This document shows, one piece after another, positions 7,498-16,560 of a stretch of 64,000 bases of DNA. A program made the position numbers and the translations under genes. Source of the stretch: Candidatus Heimdallarchaeota archaeon B3_Heim (GTDB lineage: Archaea > Asgardarchaeota > Heimdallarchaeia > Hodarchaeales > Hodarchaeaceae); contig NJBF01000014.1 in assembly GCA_003144275.1 (NCBI GenBank), positions 1 through 64,000 on the forward strand, read 5' to 3'. How positions within the stretch are numbered: position 1 is the stretch's first letter; every line of letters begins with the position of its first letter. The notes under the pieces are model-generated. The model was not told the origin of the DNA. It made no database searches and was given only the letters and a program-made list of their open reading frames with translations.

Positions 7498-10400
7498 AGG
7501 TGCCTGCTTCAAAACCGTCTAAAAAAACTATTAATAGTGAAAAGGTTGTAAGAAGATCCGCAGCGGATTTTTTCCAAGATAATAAAGCTATAGCGGGTTT
7601 CGATAATAGTATGAGGGTTGTTTTTACCAGTGTTCGTGAATTAGTAGAAAACGGTCTGGATGCAGCAGAACGAATGGGTCATTTGCCAGAACTCCATGTA
7701 ACCATCAAGAAATTGCAGAAAGAAGAAATTGCTAGATTGTTAAACGTTAAGTCGTTTGAATCCTCAGAAAAACTCGATTTTCTACGATTAACAGTAAGAG
7801 ATAACGGGAGTGGGATACAGTGTGAATTTATTCCACCTCTATTTGGCCGTGTTTTAACAGGCAGTAATTATGGATCTCGACAATCTCGTGGACGATTTGG
7901 CCTTGGGGCGAAAATGGTATTGTTAAACGCAATGTCTTCTGTGGATTTACCCTTGATAATCAAATCTAAATACATTGATGAAGATTTTACAAGTTATCAC
8001 GAATTAATGATTAATCTTGCTGAGAATGAACCAATAATTCTCGCTCAACGAGAAATCCCCCAAAATACAACAGAAGCAATCATTGAGTCTGGCACAGAGG
8101 TTTCTGTTACCTTTACTGGAGCTTGGAATCTTGCCTCCCGATATATCTATGAATATTTCTCCCAATTAGCAATGATTACCCCATATGCAAGTTTATATAT
8201 CCAATATCCTGACTCAGAGGCACCAATTGAATTAGAACGTGTTGTCGAGGAGATGCCAGCATATCCTCGCATTGCTAAGGTTCATCCATGGGGGACCGAT
8301 ATAACTCAATTCAAAAGAGAATTGAATGTTACTCGCAGTGATACAATGGAAATTTTTCTCCAAGATCATTTCCAAGGGATGGGTCCAAAAACAGCACGCG
8401 ATTTTCTAGACTTTGTTAAAATTGATTATCAAACAAATCCAAAAAAGCTTAGTGCCAGTTCAATTCGGAGAATTATCCACGAAGGCTTTACAGTACCCGA
8501 CCGGGACAAAACCAAGAAAAAAGATCGAAAGTACTTTCCATTCAAACGACCTAGTGGAGATTCATTATCACCTCTTAGCTGGGAATTACTAGAGAAGGGT
8601 ATCATCAAAGAATTGTCTCCTCAATTTGCAAAAGCAACATCTGGAGAAGTTTCAGCATATGCTGGTCATCCATTTATAGTAGAGGCAGCATTGGCATATG
8701 GTGGTCCAAATCTTTCAAAGGAAGAAGGCTCTAGAGGAGCTAATCCAAAGATATATCGTTTCGCAAACAGAATCCCCTTACTTTTTGGTGCAGGGAATGA
8801 TATTATATCAAAATGCGTTCAAAAGATGAATTGGAAGAATTATAAAATTAATATTAACAAGGCACCAATAGCCATTGTCGTTTCGGTTGTATCCTCTAAA
8901 ATTCCTTTCCCCGAGACCAGTAAGGAATATATTGCCGATGTTGATGAGTTAAGAGTTGAAATACTACGTGTATTGAAGAAACTAGCAAGAGGATTAGGAC
9001 AACATCTGGGGAGAGCTGAACGAGAAAGAAGAGAGAGACAAAGACAATCGCGATTTGAAAGTGCAGCTCCTCGAGTCATACAAAATCTTTCACAAATCTT
9101 AATTTCAGAACATTCACCATATCTCTTAACATCGGGAGAAGAGATATCCAAGTTACAAAAGGCACTTGCCTCTGCTATTCCACGATTAGTAAGAAGAGCT
9201 TATCCTCCTAGTCCACAGATTTCTACTATCGGTGAATGGCTTCCAATGGATATTCACCTGAAGCTTGTTGAAAATAATATACAAACTATATATCAATTTT
9301 TACGAACACCTTTTCCTGAATTAAACAGTATCACAGGTATGTCTGTAGAAAGAATAGATGCTATTGTTAGAAAGACGGTTACAAAACAAGAACAAACATA
9401 TCGTTCTCCAATTGTTAGGGAGTTTGAATTCTTTTCTAAGGAAATTGAGAGGGATTTTTCAAAGTACAGAAACAGTAACACAATTCATAAGTCATTAAAT
9501 AAACGATGGATTGTAAATGCATTTGATTTTTTCTCTACCCCTACATCCCAATTACGAGAAGTAGAGGAATTTCCAGAAAAACTACTCTATGAAACTAAGG
9601 TAAAAGCAATTAGTGAATTTTTGGATTCTACTTCCGATGACACTTTTCGTCTTGGATTACTTCCCTGGTTAACTGGAGACATTGAAAAAAGATTTAAAAA
9701 TGCAAAAATAAATAACATTTTAGAATATCTTGTAATATTCCCAGAAAAGATCTCTTCTATTCCAAAATTGGCGATTCGTCTTATTGAGAGTGCCAAAGAA
9801 GAAATTCGAGAAGGAGTGGAAGGAGGGTATATTGATCCAGAAAAAGTAATCGGAGCATCGACTTTTGATTGGATGGATTATCGTGTAACACCAAAATTGC
9901 GAGGAAGAAAGATCTCCAAAATTAAAGAGTTCCTTAATTCGCCTTCAGAAAAGTTAGCTGAACTAAATGAATTAATTGATAACTTGATAATTAAATCCAA
10001 AAATAATTTGAAGGAATCTTTTCACACGTATAATGATAATACTTCATTATTCAGAATACCTGGTATTCAAGAATCGATGATATCCGATTTGGAACGACTC
10101 GATATTCACGGGTTTATAGATTTTCTCTTAACGAATGAGAAGGACTTACTCATTGTCCGTGGACTGATTGATGCCCTAATACTCATCAAACAAGATGAGA
10201 TTCTTGATGAAATTAATGCAACTTTTGATCCTGTTCCAATTAAAAATGCTTTTTGGCTTGATTTGGAACTGGAGAAGATTCTCTTAAAAAAAGGCATTTC
10301 AACAATCTTTGATTTTATTAGCCATCCAACCACGGAATTACGGAAAATAAAGGGGATAGATTCCATGGTATTAAAGACAATTAAAAAAACCTACGGAACA

Positions 10401-13400
10401 CCTATTACTTTACTCGATAAAGAAACAATTGAAAAATTAGAATCATTAGAAATTCTATGCCTTGAAGAGCTGATTTCTGTCATTTCACAAGATAAAATCA
10501 AACCTAAAGCATTATCTGGGAAGGTGAAGGGAGTATTAGAACAGTTAAACGTACCTATATGTTACTTACCAATTCCTAGCAAATATTATTCATTACTTCA
10601 TCATTTAGGAATATCAAAAGTGATAAATTTTCTAATCTGGCCTGATAATGACTTGCATAGAAAATCGGGAATTTCTTACAAAATAATTGAAGATATTAAG
10701 AGTAAAATTACGTTAGAGGGTATCCAAAAGCAGATACAACTCAAGAAAAGACCGATTTCGATTCTGGCAAATAACCTTGAAGGAAAATCTTGGACAAATC
10801 TTCTTAATTCTGATATTAATGTCCAAGAACTTTATTATAATCTACCGTATGAAGAAAGCGCAATTAAAAAGCTTCAACTAACTCAAAAAGAAACTAATAC
10901 GTTGATAGATTTATTTAATACTCCCATTACTCGATTATCACATATTCGACCAAGATGGGTTGATAGTTTGAGAGGTGGTGGAATAAAATCATTTATCGAT
11001 TTTATTTCATGGTCCCCTGATGAAATTGCGGGAATAATCGGCCGAGATACAGAATACGTTTCAGATTTAACAAAGAATATACCTAAATTTTCTGATGGAA
11101 TGGCTTTGATAGATCTCGGGGTGTTTACAGCAGCCGAACTGAAAACATTAAAGACTCGTGGATATTCCACAGTTGAAAGTGTTTACTTCTGTGCAGATAA
11201 GCAAACATTTGGAATCATGGGTGTTAAATGGAAAAAGATTGAGAGATATCAAAGAATTCTCGAAACTCCAATTGCAATGATTCAATTACAAGCAAGCAGT
11301 GATAAATCCCAAATTAGATTTTCTCATGATGGTTTGGAGGGTCTAGCAAACAATGGAATAGACCAAATTATCAAATTGATCTATTGGCCACCAAATGAAC
11401 TTAAATCAATACTAAACATGTCTCAAAAGCGAATAGATGAACTAAAACAAGCTGTTGCTATTAAAGAGCATGGAATGCCCCTGGAACATGTTGCTGGATA
11501 TAATCGTAAAACAATTTCGACATTAACGAATTATGGTATTGAAACCGTCGAAGATTTATATTTTAGTGCTAATGAAGATATGCTAGATGAAGAAGATGAC
11601 TTAGATTTTTCTTATGTGAAGAAAAGTATTGAAGCTCTTGATCTTCCAATAACTTATCTAAATGGGATTATCTCACCTAAGTATGTTGAAAAACTTGTTA
11701 ATTATAGACTCGACACGATTTTACGTTTCTTAATTTCCTCTCCTAATGAATTATCAAATGTTTTAGAAACCCCACCTGAAAATGTTGAGAACCTGCGGAA
11801 TAAGGTTAACCTTATGCGTCTACGGGAATCAACAGAGACTTCTGCCTCAATAATCGAGGGATTAACTAGGCAACAAAACCGTGCAATGGCAGAAGAGAAA
11901 ATTTTGTCTGTTTATGACTTTTTGACGACACCAGATGAACAGTTTGCTAATATAATTGAGACTGAACCAGAAATGATTAAAACAATGAAACAAGAGTTAA
12001 ATTTCACAAGCATTAAAACGATCAAAGAAGAAAAAATGATCCCATTAACTAAAATTTCGTTGTTTGATAAAAACACTGTTAAAAAATTCGCCCGATATGG
12101 AATTGAAAGCTTAGCTGACCTTTATTATGTCGCTACTCCCAAATCCTTACAGGAAAGTGATCTGGAATGGCAAACTATATTAGACACCAGATTAGTGCTG
12201 GAAATGCCAATTGAGACGAGTACTATAATTACTAAATCTGAACTCAAGGCCTTTCACCAAAAGAAAATTCTTACAGTATTCGATTTAATGATAGATTCAT
12301 GGGAGGAGATGAATAAAAAAACAGGAATTGATATCGATAGAATTAAGAAGATTCAGGAATCTATTCGCATTACTGAAATAATTAATCTACTAAAAAATCT
12401 TTCAATTGAAAGAATCGATTTTCCACCCGATTATTTACAAAAGATAAAAGCAAAGAATCTAGCCACGGTTTATAATCTACTTATCTCAACAGAAGAAGAC
12501 CTATATCTGAAAAAGCATAAGGAAAAGAAGATCCGAGTAACCACTGAATTGTGGACTGATTTATTTACAATTTTAGCAATTCCACTGTACCTAATACTGG
12601 GTTCTGAGAACGAGGACGTTAAAAAATTAAAGCAGAAAAAAGTTGATACGATACGGCACGTGTACTCTATTGATTCTGAAAAACTTACAAATATCTTGGA
12701 GCAACCTGCAGAAACGCTCTATTCTGAGCTAAATAATCTCGATACTAAAGAACTTACTCAACTATTAGCTATACCAATTAGTTTTATACCCTCTTTGCCA
12801 GTAGAATGGTTTTTCCCTTTACGAAATAATTCTATTCTTCGGGTAGGGGATTTTATTAGGCTTAACCACCGAGATTTGGCATCATTGGTATCAGCGTCTT
12901 TTCCTAAGATTCGATCTGTCTTCAATGATATCAATTTTGCCTCGTTAATGAAAAAGTTAGAGGAAGAGGCTATTCAAGTGACCAAATTATCAAATATTTT
13001 ACCTCCTCAAACTATTAATAAGTTATCAACGAAAGGAATAACTTCTTTGCAAGCATTGATTCTTTTCAGTACTGATGAATCGAAACTGGATGACATCGAT
13101 GATTTTTTGCGAATACTGGATGGTCCAATTAATAGATTATCTGACGAGTTTCAAGTAGCTGATTTACGTAAAATGTCTAATTCTGGTATTACTACCCTTG
13201 CTTCATGGTTTTCTGCTCCTAACGACGGCTTATCAACAATTTTAAGAATGAGACAAAAGGATATAAATGATCTAAAACAGAATTTTAATTTTGAATTGGC
13301 TGGAAAAGTTATTGATTCAGAGACAACAGTGTCTAGTATTGTTGAATCTGGTTTTATTGATTTTAGTGAATTATCTTCACATAAAGTCAACACTCTCGAA

Positions 13401-14453
13401 GATCTATTATTCATTGAAATTGAGACGATTCACGCTTCTGATCAGTTTAAATCTCGATTAAATGGTCTACGTGATGCACTAAACTCTTCCCTTGCATATT
13501 ATTCTTTAGTTCCCTCTGCTTATGTAGTACCGCTTGCATTTAATGGAATTACATCTGTTTACAATCTAATTCAAACAGAATTTTCCCAATTAGAAGATCC
13601 GACTGGCGTAATAACAGAGGAATCTTATAACTTCGCTAGAAATTCAGTAAATTTAGTAGACATCTTAACTCACAAGAAAACAGAGTCTGAATTCCGAGTG
13701 AAGCTTTCTTCTTTACGAGCTTTTACTCCTAATCAACTTACAAAGATACAGGAACTTGGTGTTGATAACGTAATTGATTTATACTTTCGATTAGACTCCG
13801 AAAGATGCCCAAAATCCTTGATACCAGCGATAGATGGTGTTAAGCGAGTTCTTGAGAAACCTGTTGCAGTTTTACCTCTTGTTAAGGAAACTTTCCCCGA
13901 AAAAATTCCTTTGCTGTATAATGTTGGTCTAACCTCAATTATAGAATTCTTGTTCTGGAATAAGGATGAACTGGCTGAAATTCTTGAGGTAAAAAGATAT
14001 GAAATTTCCAAATATCGAAAAGTTAATCTCTCTGAGTTGAAACGGAAGAAGAATTTGGGAACTCCTATCCAGAATTTTGTTCGTCTTTCAGAGAAATATT
14101 ATGAACCACTACATGAATTTGGTATTGACAATATTGAAGATCTGTATTTTAATGGTAAACGGTATGCTAAATTAATTCCTGATGAGCTAGTTCCTCAAAA
14201 AGTATTGAATGCCTGCATATCTGACTTAGAAATGCCTGTAGTAAAACTAGCTGAACTACCCATACCATCTGCTCAGGAGTTAGTTAAGAAAAGAATCACG
14301 AGAATTATTGATTTTATTTATTGGCCAGATGAGGATTTGAAGAAAACTCGTGGTCTTTCTGCTGCAAAAATAAAAAAGATAAGATCTAATGTTAGATTAC
14401 GAAGGAAAACTGATGTTTTAGGTCAATTGGACTCCTATATGGGAGGAAATTAA
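7494..14453 (+). CDS. top6B: Topoisomerase VI subunit B with a giant C-terminal repeat extension
   Basis: Residues 1 to about 570 are a normal Top6B: GHKL ATPase with N53 in RELVENGLDAAE, DNGSGI (103-108) and GRFGLGAKM (133-141); an H2TH segment (GMGPKTARDFLDF); and the transducer with FANRIPLLF and the switch lysine K469 in SSKIPF. Family members usually end at about 530-650 residues. This one continues in the same frame to residue 2319. The extra ~1750 residues are about 28 divergent helical repeats of about 62 residues that look like helix-hairpin-helix or SAM-like modules. No stop or frameshift interrupts the frame. It starts at TTG inside the gyrA stop and ends two bases before top6A. 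Topo VI normally decatenates and relaxes DNA as an A2B2 tetramer; the extension could bind DNA or partners along a long arm. Confidence 0.93.
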   Translation: MKVPASKPSKKTINSEKVVRRSAADFFQDNKAIAGFDNSMRVVFTSVRELVENGLDAAERMGHLPELHVTIKKLQKEEIARLLNVKSFESSEKLDFLRLTVRDNGSGIQCEFIPPLFGRVLTGSNYGSRQSRGRFGLGAKMVLLNAMSSVDLPLIIKSKYIDEDFTSYHELMINLAENEPIILAQREIPQNTTEAIIESGTEVSVTFTGAWNLASRYIYEYFSQLAMITPYASLYIQYPDSEAPIELERVVEEMPAYPRIAKVHPWGTDITQFKRELNVTRSDTMEIFLQDHFQGMGPKTARDFLDFVKIDYQTNPKKLSASSIRRIIHEGFTVPDRDKTKKKDRKYFPFKRPSGDSLSPLSWELLEKGIIKELSPQFAKATSGEVSAYAGHPFIVEAALAYGGPNLSKEEGSRGANPKIYRFANRIPLLFGAGNDIISKCVQKMNWKNYKININKAPIAIVVSVVSSKIPFPETSKEYIADVDELRVEILRVLKKLARGLGQHLGRAERERRERQRQSRFESAAPRVIQNLSQILISEHSPYLLTSGEEISKLQKALASAIPRLVRRAYPPSPQISTIGEWLPMDIHLKLVENNIQTIYQFLRTPFPELNSITGMSVERIDAIVRKTVTKQEQTYRSPIVREFEFFSKEIERDFSKYRNSNTIHKSLNKRWIVNAFDFFSTPTSQLREVEEFPEKLLYETKVKAISEFLDSTSDDTFRLGLLPWLTGDIEKRFKNAKINNILEYLVIFPEKISSIPKLAIRLIESAKEEIREGVEGGYIDPEKVIGASTFDWMDYRVTPKLRGRKISKIKEFLNSPSEKLAELNELIDNLIIKSKNNLKESFHTYNDNTSLFRIPGIQESMISDLERLDIHGFIDFLLTNEKDLLIVRGLIDALILIKQDEILDEINATFDPVPIKNAFWLDLELEKILLKKGISTIFDFISHPTTELRKIKGIDSMVLKTIKKTYGTPITLLDKETIEKLESLEILCLEELISVISQDKIKPKALSGKVKGVLEQLNVPICYLPIPSKYYSLLHHLGISKVINFLIWPDNDLHRKSGISYKIIEDIKSKITLEGIQKQIQLKKRPISILANNLEGKSWTNLLNSDINVQELYYNLPYEESAIKKLQLTQKETNTLIDLFNTPITRLSHIRPRWVDSLRGGGIKSFIDFISWSPDEIAGIIGRDTEYVSDLTKNIPKFSDGMALIDLGVFTAAELKTLKTRGYSTVESVYFCADKQTFGIMGVKWKKIERYQRILETPIAMIQLQASSDKSQIRFSHDGLEGLANNGIDQIIKLIYWPPNELKSILNMSQKRIDELKQAVAIKEHGMPLEHVAGYNRKTISTLTNYGIETVEDLYFSANEDMLDEEDDLDFSYVKKSIEALDLPITYLNGIISPKYVEKLVNYRLDTILRFLISSPNELSNVLETPPENVENLRNKVNLMRLRESTETSASIIEGLTRQQNRAMAEEKILSVYDFLTTPDEQFANIIETEPEMIKTMKQELNFTSIKTIKEEKMIPLTKISLFDKNTVKKFARYGIESLADLYYVATPKSLQESDLEWQTILDTRLVLEMPIETSTIITKSELKAFHQKKILTVFDLMIDSWEEMNKKTGIDIDRIKKIQESIRITEIINLLKNLSIERIDFPPDYLQKIKAKNLATVYNLLISTEEDLYLKKHKEKKIRVTTELWTDLFTILAIPLYLILGSENEDVKKLKQKKVDTIRHVYSIDSEKLTNILEQPAETLYSELNNLDTKELTQLLAIPISFIPSLPVEWFFPLRNNSILRVGDFIRLNHRDLASLVSASFPKIRSVFNDINFASLMKKLEEEAIQVTKLSNILPPQTINKLSTKGITSLQALILFSTDESKLDDIDDFLRILDGPINRLSDEFQVADLRKMSNSGITTLASWFSAPNDGLSTILRMRQKDINDLKQNFNFELAGKVIDSETTVSSIVESGFIDFSELSSHKVNTLEDLLFIEIETIHASDQFKSRLNGLRDALNSSLAYYSLVPSAYVVPLAFNGITSVYNLIQTEFSQLEDPTGVITEESYNFARNSVNLVDILTHKKTESEFRVKLSSLRAFTPNQLTKIQELGVDNVIDLYFRLDSERCPKSLIPAIDGVKRVLEKPVAVLPLVKETFPEKIPLLYNVGLTSIIEFLFWNKDELAEILEVKRYEISKYRKVNLSELKRKKNLGTPIQNFVRLSEKYYEPLHEFGIDNIEDLYFNGKRYAKLIPDELVPQKVLNACISDLEMPVVKLAELPIPSAQELVKKRITRIIDFIYWPDEDLKKTRGLSAAKIKKIRSNVRLRRKTDVLGQLDSYMGGN
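9216..14450 (+). repeat. About 28 tandem HhH/SAM-like protein repeats in Top6B
   Basis: At the protein level (residues ~575-2319) a unit of about 55-65 residues recurs. It begins with 'P-[IL]-x-x-L', then a helix, a short turn 'xxGI', the core '[ST]-[IV]-x-[DE]-[FL]-[IL]', a linker and a closing helix ending in 'IxxLKxxV'. Examples are NGIDQIIKLIYWPPNEL, YGIETVEDLYF, KRITRIIDFIYWPDEDL and FGIDNIEDLYF. The GI hairpin followed by a small helix is the look of helix-hairpin-helix folds. In the second half, units with 'F[IL]xWPxxEL' alternate with units with 'DLYF', suggesting a two-repeat superunit of ~120 residues. DNA-level identity between units is low, so the array is old. The count is by eye, plus or minus three. 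Confidence 0.75.
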
Positions 14454-14455
14454 AC

Positions 14456-15865
14456 GTGTCTGAAAAAAAACAACATACAATAGTTTTGGAAGATTATTCT
14501 TTCAAAAATAAAGTAATTAAAGTGAAAATGGAACAAAATGATACGGTTCAAGGAGTTATTGGTCTTATAAAGACTGCTCTTGGACTTAAAACAGAAAAAA
14601 TCCATATTTTATATGGATTTAAGAAATCAAAATCCTTTGAAGTTTTAACAAAAAAGAGCCTCTCAAAATTATGGGAAATGACTGATCAGGGAGATGTTGT
14701 ACTCCAGGTTCGCCGGAAAGTAAGTTTAACTGGATTAAAAAAAATAAGAGATACTGTCAGTGATTCAGATATTGATCTTCCAGTATCCATCTTGAAAGTT
14801 GATAATGTTTCTGCAGAAGAAACAAAATCTCGCTTAAATAGAGTCGCTTTAGAATTTCTGGATGAAATTGCTGAGGATCCACGGAATGCAGCTTTTCGGA
14901 TTCCCTCCCGAAGTTCTGAAAATGTCGGTTATGATAATAATTCTAAAATGGTTCTTCTAGGGAGTAATGTTGTTGACAGACAATTCCGTCATTTAAGTAG
15001 TGTACAAAGCGTCGTCCAATTAACGGGTTTAATGCGATATGTTACTGAAATTCTTGCTACTGAAAAACATGCGACAAAAAGACATTTATTTTATCGTGAT
15101 GTGAACCTTTTCGGAAATCAAAGAGTTTCTGATGGATTGATCGAGGATCTTGGAGCCTTACTACGTGTATCGAGAAATTCATTAAACGTTATTGCTACTG
15201 CGAAAGGAAAAGTTATTGGAAGGCTTTCTTTCACCGAAGGTGGCGATCATATTGATTGTACGAAAGGATTGGGTGGGCATGCAATTACCCCTATGCTTGA
15301 TCAGGTGGAGAACTTTGATAGTGATGCAGAATTCATGCTAATAATCGAGAAAGATGCAGTTTTCCAAGATTTAGCGGAGGATAAATTCTTTAATTATCTT
15401 CCCTGCATACTAATAACTGCCTCAGGACAACCTGACATGGCTACTCGGTTATTTATAAAAAAAGCATATCAAGAATTAAAAATTCCTATTTTAGGGTTCT
15501 TAGATGCTGATCCGTATGGATTAGACATTTTGAGAGTATATTCAATAGGTAGTAAAGCTTTGAGTTTTGAAAGTGTTGAGTTGGCTGTACCTGATATTCG
15601 ATGGTTGGGTTTATTACCTTCTGATATTGAGGAATATCAAATTCCAAAATCCGTTTTAATTAAAATGACAGAAAATGACAATAAACGAGCTGATGACTTG
15701 TTAAAAGAAGATTTTGTCAAATCACGTCCTGAGTGGGAAAAACAGATACTTATTATGAAAAATACAGGACATAAAGCTGAAATACAGGCGTTAGCAAGCA
15801 AGAATTGGCGGTATATGACTGGAACATATCTTCCGACGAAGATTGATTCAGCAGACTGGGTATAG
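14456..15865 (+). CDS. top6A: Topoisomerase VI subunit A with N-terminal ubiquitin-like domain
   Basis: The Spo11-family DNA-cleaving subunit. The catalytic tyrosine is Y213 in KRHLFYRD (winged helix). The TOPRIM metal ligands are E298 in LIIEKD and D350/D352 in GFLDADPYG. In well-studied archaeal Top6A the tyrosine is near residue 105 of ~370-390, so this 469-residue protein has an extra ~105 residues at the front. That extension reads as a beta-grasp: VIKVKMEQNDTVQGVIGLI, a strand around KIHILYG, a helix (KSLSKLW) and a last strand GDVVLQVRRK, closely matching the order and spacing of ubiquitin. There is no Gly-Gly tail, so it is a fused domain rather than a tag. It starts at GTG with GGAGG upstream, two bases after top6B. 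Confidence 0.94.
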   Translation: MSEKKQHTIVLEDYSFKNKVIKVKMEQNDTVQGVIGLIKTALGLKTEKIHILYGFKKSKSFEVLTKKSLSKLWEMTDQGDVVLQVRRKVSLTGLKKIRDTVSDSDIDLPVSILKVDNVSAEETKSRLNRVALEFLDEIAEDPRNAAFRIPSRSSENVGYDNNSKMVLLGSNVVDRQFRHLSSVQSVVQLTGLMRYVTEILATEKHATKRHLFYRDVNLFGNQRVSDGLIEDLGALLRVSRNSLNVIATAKGKVIGRLSFTEGGDHIDCTKGLGGHAITPMLDQVENFDSDAEFMLIIEKDAVFQDLAEDKFFNYLPCILITASGQPDMATRLFIKKAYQELKIPILGFLDADPYGLDILRVYSIGSKALSFESVELAVPDIRWLGLLPSDIEEYQIPKSVLIKMTENDNKRADDLLKEDFVKSRPEWEKQILIMKNTGHKAEIQALASKNWRYMTGTYLPTKIDSADWV

Positions 15866-15877
15866 GTCTTTGGGTAT

Positions 15878-16546
15878 ATGTGTCCTCTTACATTCAGCAT
15901 TTTTCCTGAATTTAAGGGGAATTATTCCTATTATGCCCTCCAGAAAAATCTTGAATTGGTTGAAAGCGTTGTCCACTTCTCTAGAGGCCAATTCATGGGT
16001 CCAGAGAAAATTGAACTAATCAAAGAAAAACTAGGAAAAAAGTTGAAAGGGACCCGTTTTTACCCAGGAGGATCTAGTGTTCTTTTTGGATGGAGTTTTC
16101 CGTCTGAACAAGTAGGAAGGTTGATGTACAAACCATATTATACTCGACATTTGACTCAATTGCTTATCCATTATTTTTGTATTGGTGAATTCTTAACTTC
16201 ACTTAAAGAAATTGATTTAGAACCTGATATGCAACAAATTCATTTTATGATCCCAAAAGTAATTGGGATTGCAAAAATAGAGGCCTTTGAAAAAGAATTT
16301 CCAACTCTCATTGTTGAAGAAGTCCAAGGTGAAACTATTAAAAAGGATCTGCATTTAGTGAAAGCTATTAGTCATATAACGAAAAATCTAGGCTTGAAGG
16401 GACTTATATGTGACCCATATCCTGCTAATTGGAAGTATTACTCAGACCAAGACAAAGAACATATTTCTTACATTGATCTCTTTAGTTCAAACAAGCTTAA
16501 AGATATTAATGCACGCATTGCAAAATTGATTAATCAGTTACAATGA
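15878..16546 (+). CDS. Protein-kinase/APH-like protein, last gene of the topoisomerase operon
   Basis: A 222-residue protein I cannot name from a known family. The order of features suggests a minimal kinase-like fold: a glycine-rich segment (FYPGGSSVLFGW), a candidate Lys in GRLMYKPYY, a hinge-like LIVEEVQGE, then CDPYPANW (Asp and Asn where the catalytic loop HxDxxxxN would be) and YIDLF (where DFG would be). It begins 12 nt after the top6A stop with no room for a promoter, so it is translated from the same transcript. If the fold is right it might phosphorylate a topoisomerase subunit or a small molecule; this is inference. Alternative: an inactive pseudokinase or an unrelated fold. Confidence 0.55.
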   Translation: MCPLTFSIFPEFKGNYSYYALQKNLELVESVVHFSRGQFMGPEKIELIKEKLGKKLKGTRFYPGGSSVLFGWSFPSEQVGRLMYKPYYTRHLTQLLIHYFCIGEFLTSLKEIDLEPDMQQIHFMIPKVIGIAKIEAFEKEFPTLIVEEVQGETIKKDLHLVKAISHITKNLGLKGLICDPYPANWKYYSDQDKEHISYIDLFSSNKLKDINARIAKLINQLQ

Positions 16547-16560
16547 GTTGAGAATGAATA

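Noticed and set aside
9216..14450. Idea that the top6B extension is a separate fused gene or read-through error
   Set aside because: The frame is continuous from 7494 to 14453, the repeat style is uniform, and the stop lies two bases before top6A with a ribosome site, so one long product is the simplest reading.
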